NCBI RefSeq assembly: GCF_000272405.2 | Contig: NZ_AJZM02000092.1 | Location: 1-62,118 of the forward strand | Reading direction: 5' to 3' | Source: Vibrio tasmaniensis 1F-187 | GTDB taxonomy: Bacteria; Pseudomonadota; Gammaproteobacteria; Enterobacterales; Vibrionaceae | Length of the DNA: 62,118 nucleotides | In this document: in pieces, positions 52,742 to 61,410 of the stretch | Layout of the letters: each line of letters begins with the position of its first letter | How positions within the stretch are numbered: the stretch's first letter is position 1 | Translations under genes and position numbers: made by a program | The notes under the pieces: generated by a model | What the model was told of the DNA's origin: nothing | Databases searched by the model: none | What the model saw: the letters and a program-made list of their open reading frames with translations, nothing else

Positions 52742-53227
52742 ATGTCTAATTCGGTGGCTAAAGCCAAAGAAGTGCTGTTCTATGAACCTGAAGATCCAAA
52801 CGGGTACCTGTCAAATTTTGCCGCTTGTCCTATCAAAATCGACGATCAAGTTTGGGCAACCAGCGAGCATTATTATCAAGCGATGAAGTTTGCCTCTCAA
52901 GCGCTGCGTAACACCATTCTCGAAGCCTCGACTCCTGCTGAAGCATTCTCTTTAAGCCGTGATTATGAAGACCAAGTTCGGGAAGATTGGTATGACATTC
53001 GTGTTGAAGTGATGCAGTTCATTGTCACAGAGAAGTTCAGGCAGAACCCACAGTTTGCGTTGTTTCTTACTAATACCGGAGATTCGGTGATAAAAGAACA
53101 TTCGCACAAAGACCACTTCTGGGGGGATGGTGGCGATGGAACCGGCGAGAACCATTTAGGCAAGATTCTGATGGCAGTACGACAAGAGCTTCGTACTCAG
53201 CAACTGCATTTGATTGCTGCACACTAA
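52742..53227 (+). CDS. NADAR family N-glycosidase (YbiA-like)
   Basis: A 161-aa protein. NADAR motifs are present: GYLSNFAACPIKIDDQVWATSEHYYQAMKF at the start and HFWGDGGDGTGENHLGKILM near the end. YbiA-type enzymes cleave the N-glycosidic bond of early riboflavin intermediates, and other NADAR proteins remove ADP-ribose from bases. Which activity applies here is not clear. ATG 52742 has AAGGAG at the right distance; the longer frame from 52667 adds an unrelated N-terminus. It is a single gene. Confidence 0.85.
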   Translation: MSNSVAKAKEVLFYEPEDPNGYLSNFAACPIKIDDQVWATSEHYYQAMKFASQALRNTILEASTPAEAFSLSRDYEDQVREDWYDIRVEVMQFIVTEKFRQNPQFALFLTNTGDSVIKEHSHKDHFWGDGGDGTGENHLGKILMAVRQELRTQQLHLIAAH

Positions 53228-53302
53228 TCCATTTACCTCCGTGGTTCCAAATTAAGTAGGTCGATTACAGGTAAACTCTTTTAGCCCTTATAGATGAATT
53301 AA

Positions 53303-53349
53303 AAAAGGCCGCCCTACTTAGCTTCTGTGCTAATCAGGGCAGCCTTTTA
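53303..53349. terminator. Long hairpin terminator between NADAR gene and SBP gene
   Basis: AAAAGGCcGCCCT pairs with AGGGCaGCCTTTT around an inner AGC/GCT-like stem. It can serve both convergent genes. Confidence 0.75.
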
Positions 53350-53436
53350 GGCTTAAGAGCGAGTTAGTCATCGAAGAGAGCTAAATTACGATACCTAAGC
53401 TATACCTTTATGCGAAGGTTACAACTGATGCTGTTG

Positions 53437-54195
53437 CTATAAGTAACTCTGTACGATGTCGTTGAGCTGACCATCGTCTTTCATTTGGTCGAGGCGCTGG
53501 TCGATGAAGCTCTGCAGTTTAGGATCCATCTCTGGGTCAAATGCTAAATGGATGGGGTAGTTATTGATCACTGAGCCAAACTCTTGCATCTGGTAGTCAT
53601 CAATACTGAGTTTCTGCTCATTTAGGTTGTATTTGATTCGAGATTCCATTTCAACAAAAACGGTATCACCCGGAGCTCGGTTTAATACACGAAAAGCCGC
53701 GCTGTAATCTTTAACTCGAATCTCGTTAAGCTTACCTTGTTGGATATAAGGCTCTAGATTTGGATATTCAAACCCCACCAGTAATACTACCGCTTTTCCG
53801 TTTAAATCATCGATAGTGTTGAACTCAAATGGCTTCTTGCCGCTGCTAAGTAACACATGTTTTACATTGTAAATCGGATCTTTAGACAGGTTTACAGATT
53901 GGATATTTCCCCAACTTGGGCTGCCATAGGTGACCCAGTTTGGATTCTCTCTAGCGTCGAGCTTATCGACCATTCTGTTGAAAGGGTAGGTGTGGTAATC
54001 GATCTCGTATTGGCTGTCGTCAAATACGGCTTCAACAATATCCGAAACCATTCCTCTGTGAGATGACCCGTCAGTTTCGATCTGAAAAGGTTGCGCTTGG
54101 CTTGCAATAATGTAGTAGTGAACAGGTTCGCTTGCAAAAGCATAACTGCTTGAAAACAAACTGACTATGGATGCAACTATTAGATGTTTTTTCAT
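53437..54195 (-). CDS. Periplasmic solute-binding protein, family 3-like
   Basis: A 252-aa protein with signal peptide MKKHLIVASIVSLFSSSYAFA, then a two-lobed bacterial extracellular solute-binding fold (YIIASQAQPFQIETDGSSHRGMVSDIVEAVF ... FIDQRLDQMKDDGQLNDIVQSYL). Such proteins bind amino acids or act as sensors. No ABC permease lies nearby, and it is divergent from a hybrid histidine kinase at 54284. It may therefore signal to that kinase rather than transport. A parS2 lies inside its coding sequence. Confidence 0.83.
   Translation of the reverse strand: MKKHLIVASIVSLFSSSYAFASEPVHYYIIASQAQPFQIETDGSSHRGMVSDIVEAVFDDSQYEIDYHTYPFNRMVDKLDARENPNWVTYGSPSWGNIQSVNLSKDPIYNVKHVLLSSGKKPFEFNTIDDLNGKAVVLLVGFEYPNLEPYIQQGKLNEIRVKDYSAAFRVLNRAPGDTVFVEMESRIKYNLNEQKLSIDDYQMQEFGSVINNYPIHLAFDPEMDPKLQSFIDQRLDQMKDDGQLNDIVQSYL
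53860..53874. other. parS2 site within the solute-binding-protein gene
   Basis: TTTTACATTGTAAAT, an exact consensus match inside a coding sequence (minus-strand gene), about 7 kb from ori2 on the rctB side. Confidence 0.85.
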
Positions 54196-54283
54196 AACCT
54201 TCCCTAGTTATTTGATGAATGACTACTATTATACTAGTTGAGTAATTGTAGTTTGCTAGGATAACAATAATGGTAATTTTTGT

Positions 54284-56710
54284 ATGGTGAATAAAGGAAA
54301 ACGCTATATTGGACTCTCCCGACAGTTGATCGGGGTAATCATCGCAATCAGTACCTTATTCACAGTCATAGTGACAGGTCTAGGTTTGTATGTGGAGTAC
54401 CAAAATCGAGTTTCTTTTATCAGTTCTCAGATCGAACAGGTTAAGGATGGTTATCTTTCCGGCTTAACCGCCAGTTTGTGGGTTGAAGACCGAGAGCAAC
54501 TGTTTGTGCAAGCTGAAGGTATCTCCCGCTTACCCTCGGTCAGTTATCTGTTAATAGAAAGCCCCGATGAAAAAATTTTAGAATTAGGTCAACAGACGTC
54601 CGGTCAGTCTTATTCTCAATCTTGGGATATGGTGCATCAGATGGGAGGCTCAGAGTTCCAACTGGCGACGCTCACGGTGCAGTCTGATCTGAGTATGATT
54701 CTCAACGACTTTGAAGATCGGGTATTATTATTGCTCGCCTTCGAAGCAGTTAAAATCTTCTTATTGTCTCTGGTGTGTTTAACCATCGTCTATCGCCTTG
54801 TAGTCAAGCGCTTAATGACCATGTCTTCTCAGATCAACCATCAACAGGTTGAAGACAACAAACCGCGATTTTTAACACCCACTAACTCTACCTACAGTGA
54901 TGAGATCTCGACACTAGAGAGTAGCTACAATCAGTCGATTGAACGTATTCGCCAACAATACCAAGAATTGGAAAAAGCCAAAGATACTGCAGAGGTAGCG
55001 AACCGCAACAAGAGTGAGTTTCTTGCCAACATGAGCCACGAAATCCGCACTCCAATGAACGGGATTATCGGGCTTTCATCACTGCTTTCTGAAATGGATA
55101 TGCCGAAAGAGCAAAAAGAGTATGTCGACATGCTTAACACCTCTTCGCTTACTCTACTCGATTTAATCAATGACATTCTCGACTACTCGAAGATTGAAGC
55201 GGGTCGTTTAGAGCTTCAGCAAGAGCCGATGAAAATGATGGGTATTGCTGCCGATGTAGAGTCGACCTTCAGAGTTAAAGCCGAGCAAAAAGGGCTCAAA
55301 TTCCAACTGGCGATTGATCCTAAGATCCCAACCATGGTGATTGGTGATGGCACCCAGCTAAGACAAGTGCTGAATAACCTAGTCGGCAATGCCATCAAAT
55401 TTACCGAACATGGTCATGTCATGCTCTCACTTCGTTTAGAAGAAGTCATAGAGCCGGAACAGAAGCTCAGAGTGAAATTTGAGGTGACCGATAGTGGTAT
55501 TGGTATCGCAGAAGACAAACAACAATCGGTATTCGATAAGTTTCAACAAGCCGACGGCAGCACCACCCGCATCTACGGAGGCACGGGGCTTGGTCTTACG
55601 ATATGCGATAAGATCGTGACCTTAATGGGCAGTAAGCTTGAGCTAACCAGTGTCGTAGGTAAGGGAAGTACATTCTACTTTACCGCAGACTTTGACCCGA
55701 GCTTAGACGTTGACGAGAGCAACATAGATTTTAATAAAGTCTCGGTACTTCTGGTTGATGACAGCCAGTTGAACATGCGTATTACCTCAACACAACTTCA
55801 ATCATTCGGCGTTAAGTCTGAGTGCTGTGAAACCGCCACTCAAGCGTTAGAGCTTGTTTCAGAGTCTGTGGCGAAGTCGTTGCCTTATGATTTGGTGCTG
55901 ATTGATAAAGTGATGCCGTCTATTGACGGATTCCAATTAGCAAGAAGTTTGATTGAGCGTTTTGACAAAGCTTGTCCGAAGCTAGTGATGATTTCTGCCG
56001 ACCCTCGAAAACAAGATGAAGCACGCGCCAAACAAGTGGGTTTTGTTGCCTACATTGCTCGCCCTTATCAAGATAATCAGCTTAAATGGACGCTGAGTGA
56101 AGTCCTGGCGAGATCGGCTGATACCTCAACCTTTACCTATCCAAATCGAGGTGAGGTAGCGTTTAAAGATAATCAACCCGTGCCATTAACCAAATCATCG
56201 AGTTCTGTTGAAGCTACAACACCTGCTTCTGTTAGAACGACACAAATAGACAAACAAGCTCCAATCAAAGAAGAGCCAAAACCAGTGGCTGCTCCGTTTA
56301 GTGGTAAGGTTTTGGTCGTTGAAGATTCTAGAGTGAACCAACAAGTTGCCAAAATGATGCTTAAGAAGCTGGGGTTTGAGGTGGATATTGCAGACAACGG
56401 TGAAATTGGTGTCGAGAAATTTAAGGCCAATGACTATGTGATGATTTTCATGGATTGCCAGATGCCAGTTCTTGATGGTTTCGAAGCGACTAAGCAGATC
56501 CGAGCGCTCGAAGAAGGAACCTCTAAACACATTCCGATCGTTGCGCTGACGGCCAACGTCGTGCAACGAGATAAGCATTTGTGCTTCGATGTGGGTATGG
56601 ATGAATTTTTACCAAAACCCGTCAATCAAGGGAAACTAAGAGAGATCGTTGCCAGTTTCTTGTCGAAAGGAACTGAGTCGAGCAAGGAACATGAGCAGAA
56701 AATCGTTTAG
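54284..56710 (+). CDS. Hybrid sensor histidine kinase with two receiver domains
   Basis: An 808-aa membrane kinase. Helix 1 (about 13-35), a periplasmic sensor (36-145), helix 2 (about 148-170), and a coiled coil precede the DHp domain with phospho-His252 ([12 protein letters not shown]). The ATPase domain follows ([42 protein letters not shown]). Two receivers end it: Asp541 (LIDKVMP) and Asp724 ([10 protein letters not shown]). No Hpt domain is present, so phosphate may pass to a separate Hpt protein. It is divergent from the solute-binding protein gene, which may supply its signal. A terminator follows. Confidence 0.88.
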   Translation: MVNKGKRYIGLSRQLIGVIIAISTLFTVIVTGLGLYVEYQNRVSFISSQIEQVKDGYLSGLTASLWVEDREQLFVQAEGISRLPSVSYLLIESPDEKILELGQQTSGQSYSQSWDMVHQMGGSEFQLATLTVQSDLSMILNDFEDRVLLLLAFEAVKIFLLSLVCLTIVYRLVVKRLMTMSSQINHQQVEDNKPRFLTPTNSTYSDEISTLESSYNQSIERIRQQYQELEKAKDTAEVANRNKSEFLANMSHEIRTPMNGIIGLSSLLSEMDMPKEQKEYVDMLNTSSLTLLDLINDILDYSKIEAGRLELQQEPMKMMGIAADVESTFRVKAEQKGLKFQLAIDPKIPTMVIGDGTQLRQVLNNLVGNAIKFTEHGHVMLSLRLEEVIEPEQKLRVKFEVTDSGIGIAEDKQQSVFDKFQQADGSTTRIYGGTGLGLTICDKIVTLMGSKLELTSVVGKGSTFYFTADFDPSLDVDESNIDFNKVSVLLVDDSQLNMRITSTQLQSFGVKSECCETATQALELVSESVAKSLPYDLVLIDKVMPSIDGFQLARSLIERFDKACPKLVMISADPRKQDEARAKQVGFVAYIARPYQDNQLKWTLSEVLARSADTSTFTYPNRGEVAFKDNQPVPLTKSSSSVEATTPASVRTTQIDKQAPIKEEPKPVAAPFSGKVLVVEDSRVNQQVAKMMLKKLGFEVDIADNGEIGVEKFKANDYVMIFMDCQMPVLDGFEATKQIRALEEGTSKHIPIVALTANVVQRDKHLCFDVGMDEFLPKPVNQGKLREIVASFLSKGTESSKEHEQKIV

Positions 56711-56753
56711 GTTCAATTAGCTGATGTCTCGCTAAAGCATATCCAACTCTATA

Positions 56754-56791
56754 AGAAACTCCGACAGAATCAGTCGGAGTTTCTTTTTTTT
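56754..56791 (+). terminator. Terminator after the hybrid kinase gene
   Basis: GAAACTCCGAC pairs with GTCGGAGTTTC, followed by eight T residues. Confidence 0.9.
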
Positions 56792-57080
56792 GCTAATGAG
56801 CACTTGGTTAGCTAATACACCTAGTTAGCGACATACACATAGTTATTTAAATACACATAGTTATTTAAATACATATAGTTAAATAACTATGTGTATCAAT
56901 ACTGATTGAATCCATAAGCTGTTGTATTTAAGAAAACAAGCATGTGGTGATTGTCATAGCCGTGAAATACAACTGCCACGAAAATATGCTCTTAATGTCA
57001 CAATCCCGTTATAGCATGCAGCCAACTAGAACTATGGTTTAGTTTTAACCTTAACGAAATTCACCCCGTGAGAGCCTAAG
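56792..57080. other. Intergenic region with tandem and inverted 18-bp repeats
   Basis: Non-coding, AT-rich region with the repeat block at 56833-56896, followed by the leader of the HAD phosphatase gene. Confidence 0.6.
56833..56896. repeat. Two tandem 18-bp repeats plus an inverted copy
   Basis: ATACACATAGTTATTTAA occurs at 56833-56850 and 56851-56868 without a gap. A shortened copy follows (56869-56880), and the exact inverse TTAAATAACTATGTGTAT is at 56879-56896. The block can fold into an 18-bp stem. It looks like a recent local duplication or slippage product, or a protein-binding array. Confidence 0.88.
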
Positions 57081-57740
57081 ATGTTCAAACCTTTGTATGT
57101 ATTTGATATGGACGAAACACTGATCAATGCCGATGCAGCGATGCTTTGGAATGAGTTCTTGGTTGAAAGGGGCATTGCCACAGCGCCCAACTTTATTGAA
57201 GAAGATAAGCGCTTAATGGGTTTATATTCGGAAGGCAAATTGAACATGGAAGATTACCTAACATTTTCCATGCAGCCTTTGGCCGATATGCCAACAGAGC
57301 AAGTTACAGCATTGGTCGAAGAGTGTGTTGAACAGCATATTTTGCCTAAACAGTTCAAGCAGTCGAAACCCTTGATTGAGCAGCTTGAGAATGATGATAT
57401 CGATATGTTGATCATCTCTGCCAGCGTGACTTTTTTAGTGGAAGCGGTGGGTCGCAAGATTGGTATTGAGAACGCACTTGGTATTGATTTGATTGAAAAC
57501 CAAGGTCGCTTCACGTCTCAGATCTCAGGTGTACCAAGCTACCGTGAAGGCAAAGTGACGCGTTTAAAAGAGTGGTTAGACAATCAAGAAACCAACTACT
57601 CAGACATCCACTTTTATACGGATTCAATCAACGACTTACCTTTGTGTGAACACGCTGATTTTGCTTACCTAGTAAACCCATGCCCGCGTTTGAAAGCACT
57701 GGCTGATCAACCGAATTGGTCGATTCTCAACTGGGATTAA
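57081..57740 (+). CDS. HAD-superfamily (IB) hydrolase, phosphoserine-phosphatase-like
   Basis: A 219-aa phosphatase. FDMDET carries the nucleophile Asp9 and the acid Asp11; IISASVTF supplies motif II; the lysine in REGKVTRLKEW and YTDSINDLPLC form motifs III and IV. The alpha-helical cap is of type IB, as in SerB. The substrate is unknown. It stands alone, with a terminator at 57783. Confidence 0.87.
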   Translation: MFKPLYVFDMDETLINADAAMLWNEFLVERGIATAPNFIEEDKRLMGLYSEGKLNMEDYLTFSMQPLADMPTEQVTALVEECVEQHILPKQFKQSKPLIEQLENDDIDMLIISASVTFLVEAVGRKIGIENALGIDLIENQGRFTSQISGVPSYREGKVTRLKEWLDNQETNYSDIHFYTDSINDLPLCEHADFAYLVNPCPRLKALADQPNWSILNWD

Positions 57741-57782
57741 CGCTGATCCCATCTTTGAATTAGGTTCTTTCTAGAACTCATC

Positions 57783-57808
57783 AAGCCGCTGACTACAGCG
57801 GCTTTTTT
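57783..57808 (+). terminator. Terminator after the HAD phosphatase gene
   Basis: AAGCCGCTG-ACTA-CAGCGGCTT followed by six T residues. Confidence 0.9.
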
Positions 57809-58100
57809 GCATCATCAGTCTAATGTTCGATTTATTACCTTAGCTGATAAAAGGATGTATGTAACAATTCAATAACATCTATTACTCTGCTGTAAATCAA
57901 ACAACCATCTTTCAATCCCTTGATAGCACTCACTTTCTTGTGAATAGAGTTTATGTGTAACAAATATTTTACAAACTGACGGGCTTTTAGCGTTATTGTC
58001 CATTTCCTTCCATCCATTCCAATCTGTCGGCTTGTGAGCCAAATTTAATTAAGGACAAAAAACACACAACACAAAACCAATAGGTACAAGGAGAAAGTTC
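57809..58100. other. Promoter region of the tyrosine catabolism operon
   Basis: About 290 non-coding bases before hpd. It contains a strong TyrR-type box (57956) and two weak ones (57860 and 57891). AAGGAG sits just before the hpd ATG. Confidence 0.6.
57956..57973. promoter_or_regulatory. TyrR-type box upstream of hpd
   Basis: TGTAAC-AAATAT-TTTACA differs from the TyrR consensus TGTAAA-N6-TTTACA by one base. It lies 128 bp upstream of the hpd start. Weaker versions are at 57860 (TGTAAC-N6-ATAACA) and 57891 (TGTAAA only). Confidence 0.6.
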
Positions 58101-59174
58101 ATGGTGGATACATACAACCCGCTTGGCACGGATGGATTCGAGTTTGTTGAATACACTGCCGTTGACCACAAGGGAATTGAGCAACTTAAAGCGCTGTTTG
58201 TGTCACTTGGTTTTGCTGAGATTGCCAAGCACCGCTCAAAAGAAGCTTGGTTGTATCGACAAGGTGACATCAACTTTATCGTCAATGAACAGCCACACAG
58301 CCAAGCGGAAGCGTTCGCCAAGGTGCATGGGCCATCGGTCTGTGGTATGGCTTTTCGTGTCAACGAAGCAACCGCTGCAATGGAGCAAGCATTCAAGGGC
58401 GGTGGTGAAGAGTACAAAACAGAAATAGGGCCGATGGAGCTAAGCATTCCTGCCATTTACGGCATCGGTGAAAGCCTGCTCTATTTTGTGGATCGCTATG
58501 GTAAGCAGAGTATCTATGACGTCGATTTCCGATTCTATGACGATGCGGAACAACGCATGGCTGAAGCCAATGTTGGCTTGTATGAAATCGACCATCTCAC
58601 GCACAACGTCAAACAAGGCAATATGGATGTATGGTCTGGGTTCTATGAGCGTCTTGGCAACTTCCGCGAGATTCGCTACTTCGACATTGAAGGCAAGCTG
58701 ACAGGCCTTGTGAGCCGCGCCATGACCTCACCGTGTGGCAAAATCCGAATTCCAATCAATGAGTCTTCCGACGACAAATCACAAATCGAAGAGTTTATTC
58801 GCGAATACAACGGCGAAGGCATCCAACACATCGCACTCGCCACCGATGACATCTACAAAACCGTGAAGACTCTGCGTGATCGCGGTATGGACTTTATGCC
58901 AACCCCAGATACCTACTACGAGAAAGTCGACGAGCGTGTAAAAGGCCACGGGGAAGACACCGATCTATTGCGTGACCTACGCGTTTTGATTGATGGCGCG
59001 CCGACCAAAGACGGCATCTTGCTGCAAATTTTCACACAGACGGTAATTGGTCCTGTGTTCTTTGAAATCATTCAGCGTAAAGGCAACGAAGGCTTTGGTG
59101 AAGGTAACTTCAAGGCGCTGTTTGAATCGATTGAAGAGGACCAGATTCGTCGAGGAGTATTAGACGATGCATAA
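58101..59174 (+). CDS. hpd: 4-hydroxyphenylpyruvate dioxygenase
   Basis: A 357-aa Fe(II) enzyme converting 4-hydroxyphenylpyruvate to homogentisate. Iron ligands are His165 (EIDHLTHNV), His243 (GIQHIALATDD) and Glu322 (FFEIIQRKG), and the C-terminal gating helix GFGEGNFKALFESIEEDQ is present. The length is typical. It is the first gene of the tyrosine operon and its stop overlaps the hmgA start by 8 bp. If hmgA is impaired, homogentisate accumulates and forms pyomelanin pigment, as known in Vibrio. Confidence 0.95.
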   Translation: MVDTYNPLGTDGFEFVEYTAVDHKGIEQLKALFVSLGFAEIAKHRSKEAWLYRQGDINFIVNEQPHSQAEAFAKVHGPSVCGMAFRVNEATAAMEQAFKGGGEEYKTEIGPMELSIPAIYGIGESLLYFVDRYGKQSIYDVDFRFYDDAEQRMAEANVGLYEIDHLTHNVKQGNMDVWSGFYERLGNFREIRYFDIEGKLTGLVSRAMTSPCGKIRIPINESSDDKSQIEEFIREYNGEGIQHIALATDDIYKTVKTLRDRGMDFMPTPDTYYEKVDERVKGHGEDTDLLRDLRVLIDGAPTKDGILLQIFTQTVIGPVFFEIIQRKGNEGFGEGNFKALFESIEEDQIRRGVLDDA

Positions 59175-60342
59175 ATGGATCTCATTTCCTCATCGGGAGG
59201 GTGTGTGCTCTAAACAAGCGCACGCCGATTTTCCCGAAGAGGCAATTTATGAGCGAGAGGCGGGCCGAAGTGGATTCTTCGGCCCTGCCGCTCATTTTCA
59301 CCACCAACATGCCCCAACAGGTTGGTCGGAGTGGGAGGGCGATCTGCGCCCTCGCGCTTTTGATTTTACGCTGGTGGAAAAAGCCAGCCAGATAACCCCT
59401 TGGGCGGTGCCTCATCTTTTGCACAATGCGGACTGCAAAATTCGCGTATGGCGCATGGATGACAAGATGGATTTCTTGGTGCGTAACTCCGATGGCGATG
59501 AGCTGCTGTTCATTCATCAAGGCAGCGCCGATCTCTATTGTGACTATGGTCATCTAGCGGTGAGTGAAGGGGATTACGTGATGATCCCGCGCTCGACCAA
59601 CTGGCGTTTAGAGCCAAGCGAGCCGATGTTTATCTTGATGATTGAGAACACAGACGCGGCTTACTCCTTGCCAGAGAAAGGCATGGTCGGTAATCACGCG
59701 GTGTTTGATCCTGCGGTGCTCGACATTCCTTCAATCAATGATCAATTCCGCGCTCAATATTCAGAAAACCAGACTCAGGTTCAGGTGAAACGCCACGACA
59801 AAGTCAGCGTGATCACTTATCCGTTCAATCCATTGGATGCCATTGGCTGGCATGGCGACTTAGCGGTGGTGAAAGTGAATTGGCGTGATATCAGACCGCT
59901 GATGTCACATCGCTACCACTTGCCTCCTTCTGCGCACACCACCTTTGTGGGTGCAGGCTTTGTGGTGTGTACCTTTGTGCCACGCCCGATTGAGAGCGAC
60001 CCAGGTGCATTGAAAGTGCCGTTCTACCACAACAATGACGATTATGACGAAGTGCTTTTCTATCACGCTGGTGACTTCTTCAGTCGCGACAACATTGAAG
60101 CGGGCATGGTGACTTTTCATCCGGCTGGGTTTACGCATGGGCCTCACCCTAAAGCCTTCAAGGCGGGTCAGGCGCATAAGAAGAAGTTTACCGATGAAGT
60201 CGCGGTGATGATCGATACTCGCCATGCGCTGCAGTTTTCTGATGAACTCGATAGCGTTGAGAACAAAGAATATGTCTACAGTTGGCAAGACACGGGTTTG
60301 CAAGAGACAGGTTCTCAAACCATGGCTGACGATAAGAAGTAA
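59167..60342 (+). CDS. hmgA: Homogentisate 1,2-dioxygenase
   Basis: A 391-aa enzyme that opens the ring of homogentisate to maleylacetoacetate. The cupin-type iron site region includes HHQHAP, LLFIHQGSADLYCDYGHL, YHNNDDYDEVLFYHAGDFFSR and GFTHGPHP, which contain the likely ligand histidines and glutamate. The frame is complete. The ATG overlaps hpd, so translation is coupled. It is of the shorter bacterial type (about 380-390 aa), not the 440-aa human type. Confidence 0.9.
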   Translation: MHKWISFPHREGVCSKQAHADFPEEAIYEREAGRSGFFGPAAHFHHQHAPTGWSEWEGDLRPRAFDFTLVEKASQITPWAVPHLLHNADCKIRVWRMDDKMDFLVRNSDGDELLFIHQGSADLYCDYGHLAVSEGDYVMIPRSTNWRLEPSEPMFILMIENTDAAYSLPEKGMVGNHAVFDPAVLDIPSINDQFRAQYSENQTQVQVKRHDKVSVITYPFNPLDAIGWHGDLAVVKVNWRDIRPLMSHRYHLPPSAHTTFVGAGFVVCTFVPRPIESDPGALKVPFYHNNDDYDEVLFYHAGDFFSRDNIEAGMVTFHPAGFTHGPHPKAFKAGQAHKKKFTDEVAVMIDTRHALQFSDELDSVENKEYVYSWQDTGLQETGSQTMADDKK

Positions 60343-60351
60343 GGGACAAGG

Positions 60352-61389
60352 ATGAAATTAGCAACCAAGAAAAATGGCACTCGCGACGGTCTATTGATGG
60401 TCGTAAGTAAAGATCTTAAACAATGTGTAGCTGCCACCGAAATTTTCCATGCGATGCATCTAGCGCCAACCATGCAGGTAGCATTGGATAACTGGGACAG
60501 CGTGGCTTCTCAGTTAGAAGAGTTATACACCTCGTTAAACAACGGACATGTCACAGGCAGTGAAGTGTTTGCACCTCAGTATTGTGAATCGCCTCTGCCA
60601 CGCGCTTATCAATGGGCGGATGGCAGCGCGTATGTAAACCACGTTGAATTGGTGCGTAAAGCACGTGGTGCTGAAATGCCAGAAAGCTTCTGGGTCGATC
60701 CATTAATGTATCAAGGCGGCTCAGACGCGTTTATCGGCCCTCGTGACAATATCGAATTTGCCAGCGACGAATGGGGCATCGATTTCGAAGGTGAGGTCGC
60801 GATTGTGACCGGTGACGTGCCAATGGGTGCAAGTGCTAAACAGGCGCACGAGTCGATTCGATTACTGATGTTGGTGAACGATGTGTCGCTGCGCGGCTTG
60901 ATTCCGGCTGAGCTCGCGAAAGGCTTTGGCTTCTTCCAGTCTAAACCGTCTTCGGCGTTTTCTCCGGTTGCGGTAACACCTGATGAGCTTGGCGAGCAAT
61001 GGAGAGGCAGCAAGGTGCATCTGCCACTGACTTCAACCTACAACGACGCACCTTTTGGATGCCCGAATGCAGGTGTGGATATGACCTTCAACTTTGCAGA
61101 ATTAGTTGTTCACGCTGCGAAAACTCGCCCACTATCGGCCGGTGCAATCATTGGCTCGGGCACGGTTTCCAATAAGCAAGGCACTGACCATGGCACCTCA
61201 ATTGCCGAGGGCGGTGTGGGTTATTCATGCATAGCTGAAGTTCGTATGATTGAGACCATCCGCGATGGTAAACCTTCGACTCAATTTATGTCGTTTGGCG
61301 ATTCGATCAAGCTTGAGATGTTTGATGCTGCAGGTCATTCTATTTTTGGCGCGATAGACCAAAAAGTGAGCCAGTATCGAGCGCTATAA
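60352..61389 (+). CDS. Fumarylacetoacetate hydrolase family protein
   Basis: A 345-aa hydrolase. FAH-fold residues are present: EVAIVTGDVPMG, NDVSLRGLI, GSGTVSNKQGTDHGTSIAEGG (a metal- and substrate-binding loop near the end). By position between hmgA and maiA it should hydrolyse fumarylacetoacetate to fumarate and acetoacetate. AAGGGAC precedes the ATG, 9 bp after hmgA. The fold is of the bacterial two-domain type, shorter than mammalian FAH. Confidence 0.9.
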   Translation: MKLATKKNGTRDGLLMVVSKDLKQCVAATEIFHAMHLAPTMQVALDNWDSVASQLEELYTSLNNGHVTGSEVFAPQYCESPLPRAYQWADGSAYVNHVELVRKARGAEMPESFWVDPLMYQGGSDAFIGPRDNIEFASDEWGIDFEGEVAIVTGDVPMGASAKQAHESIRLLMLVNDVSLRGLIPAELAKGFGFFQSKPSSAFSPVAVTPDELGEQWRGSKVHLPLTSTYNDAPFGCPNAGVDMTFNFAELVVHAAKTRPLSAGAIIGSGTVSNKQGTDHGTSIAEGGVGYSCIAEVRMIETIRDGKPSTQFMSFGDSIKLEMFDAAGHSIFGAIDQKVSQYRAL

Positions 61390-61410
61390 TCCACATAATA
61401 GGATTTCTGT

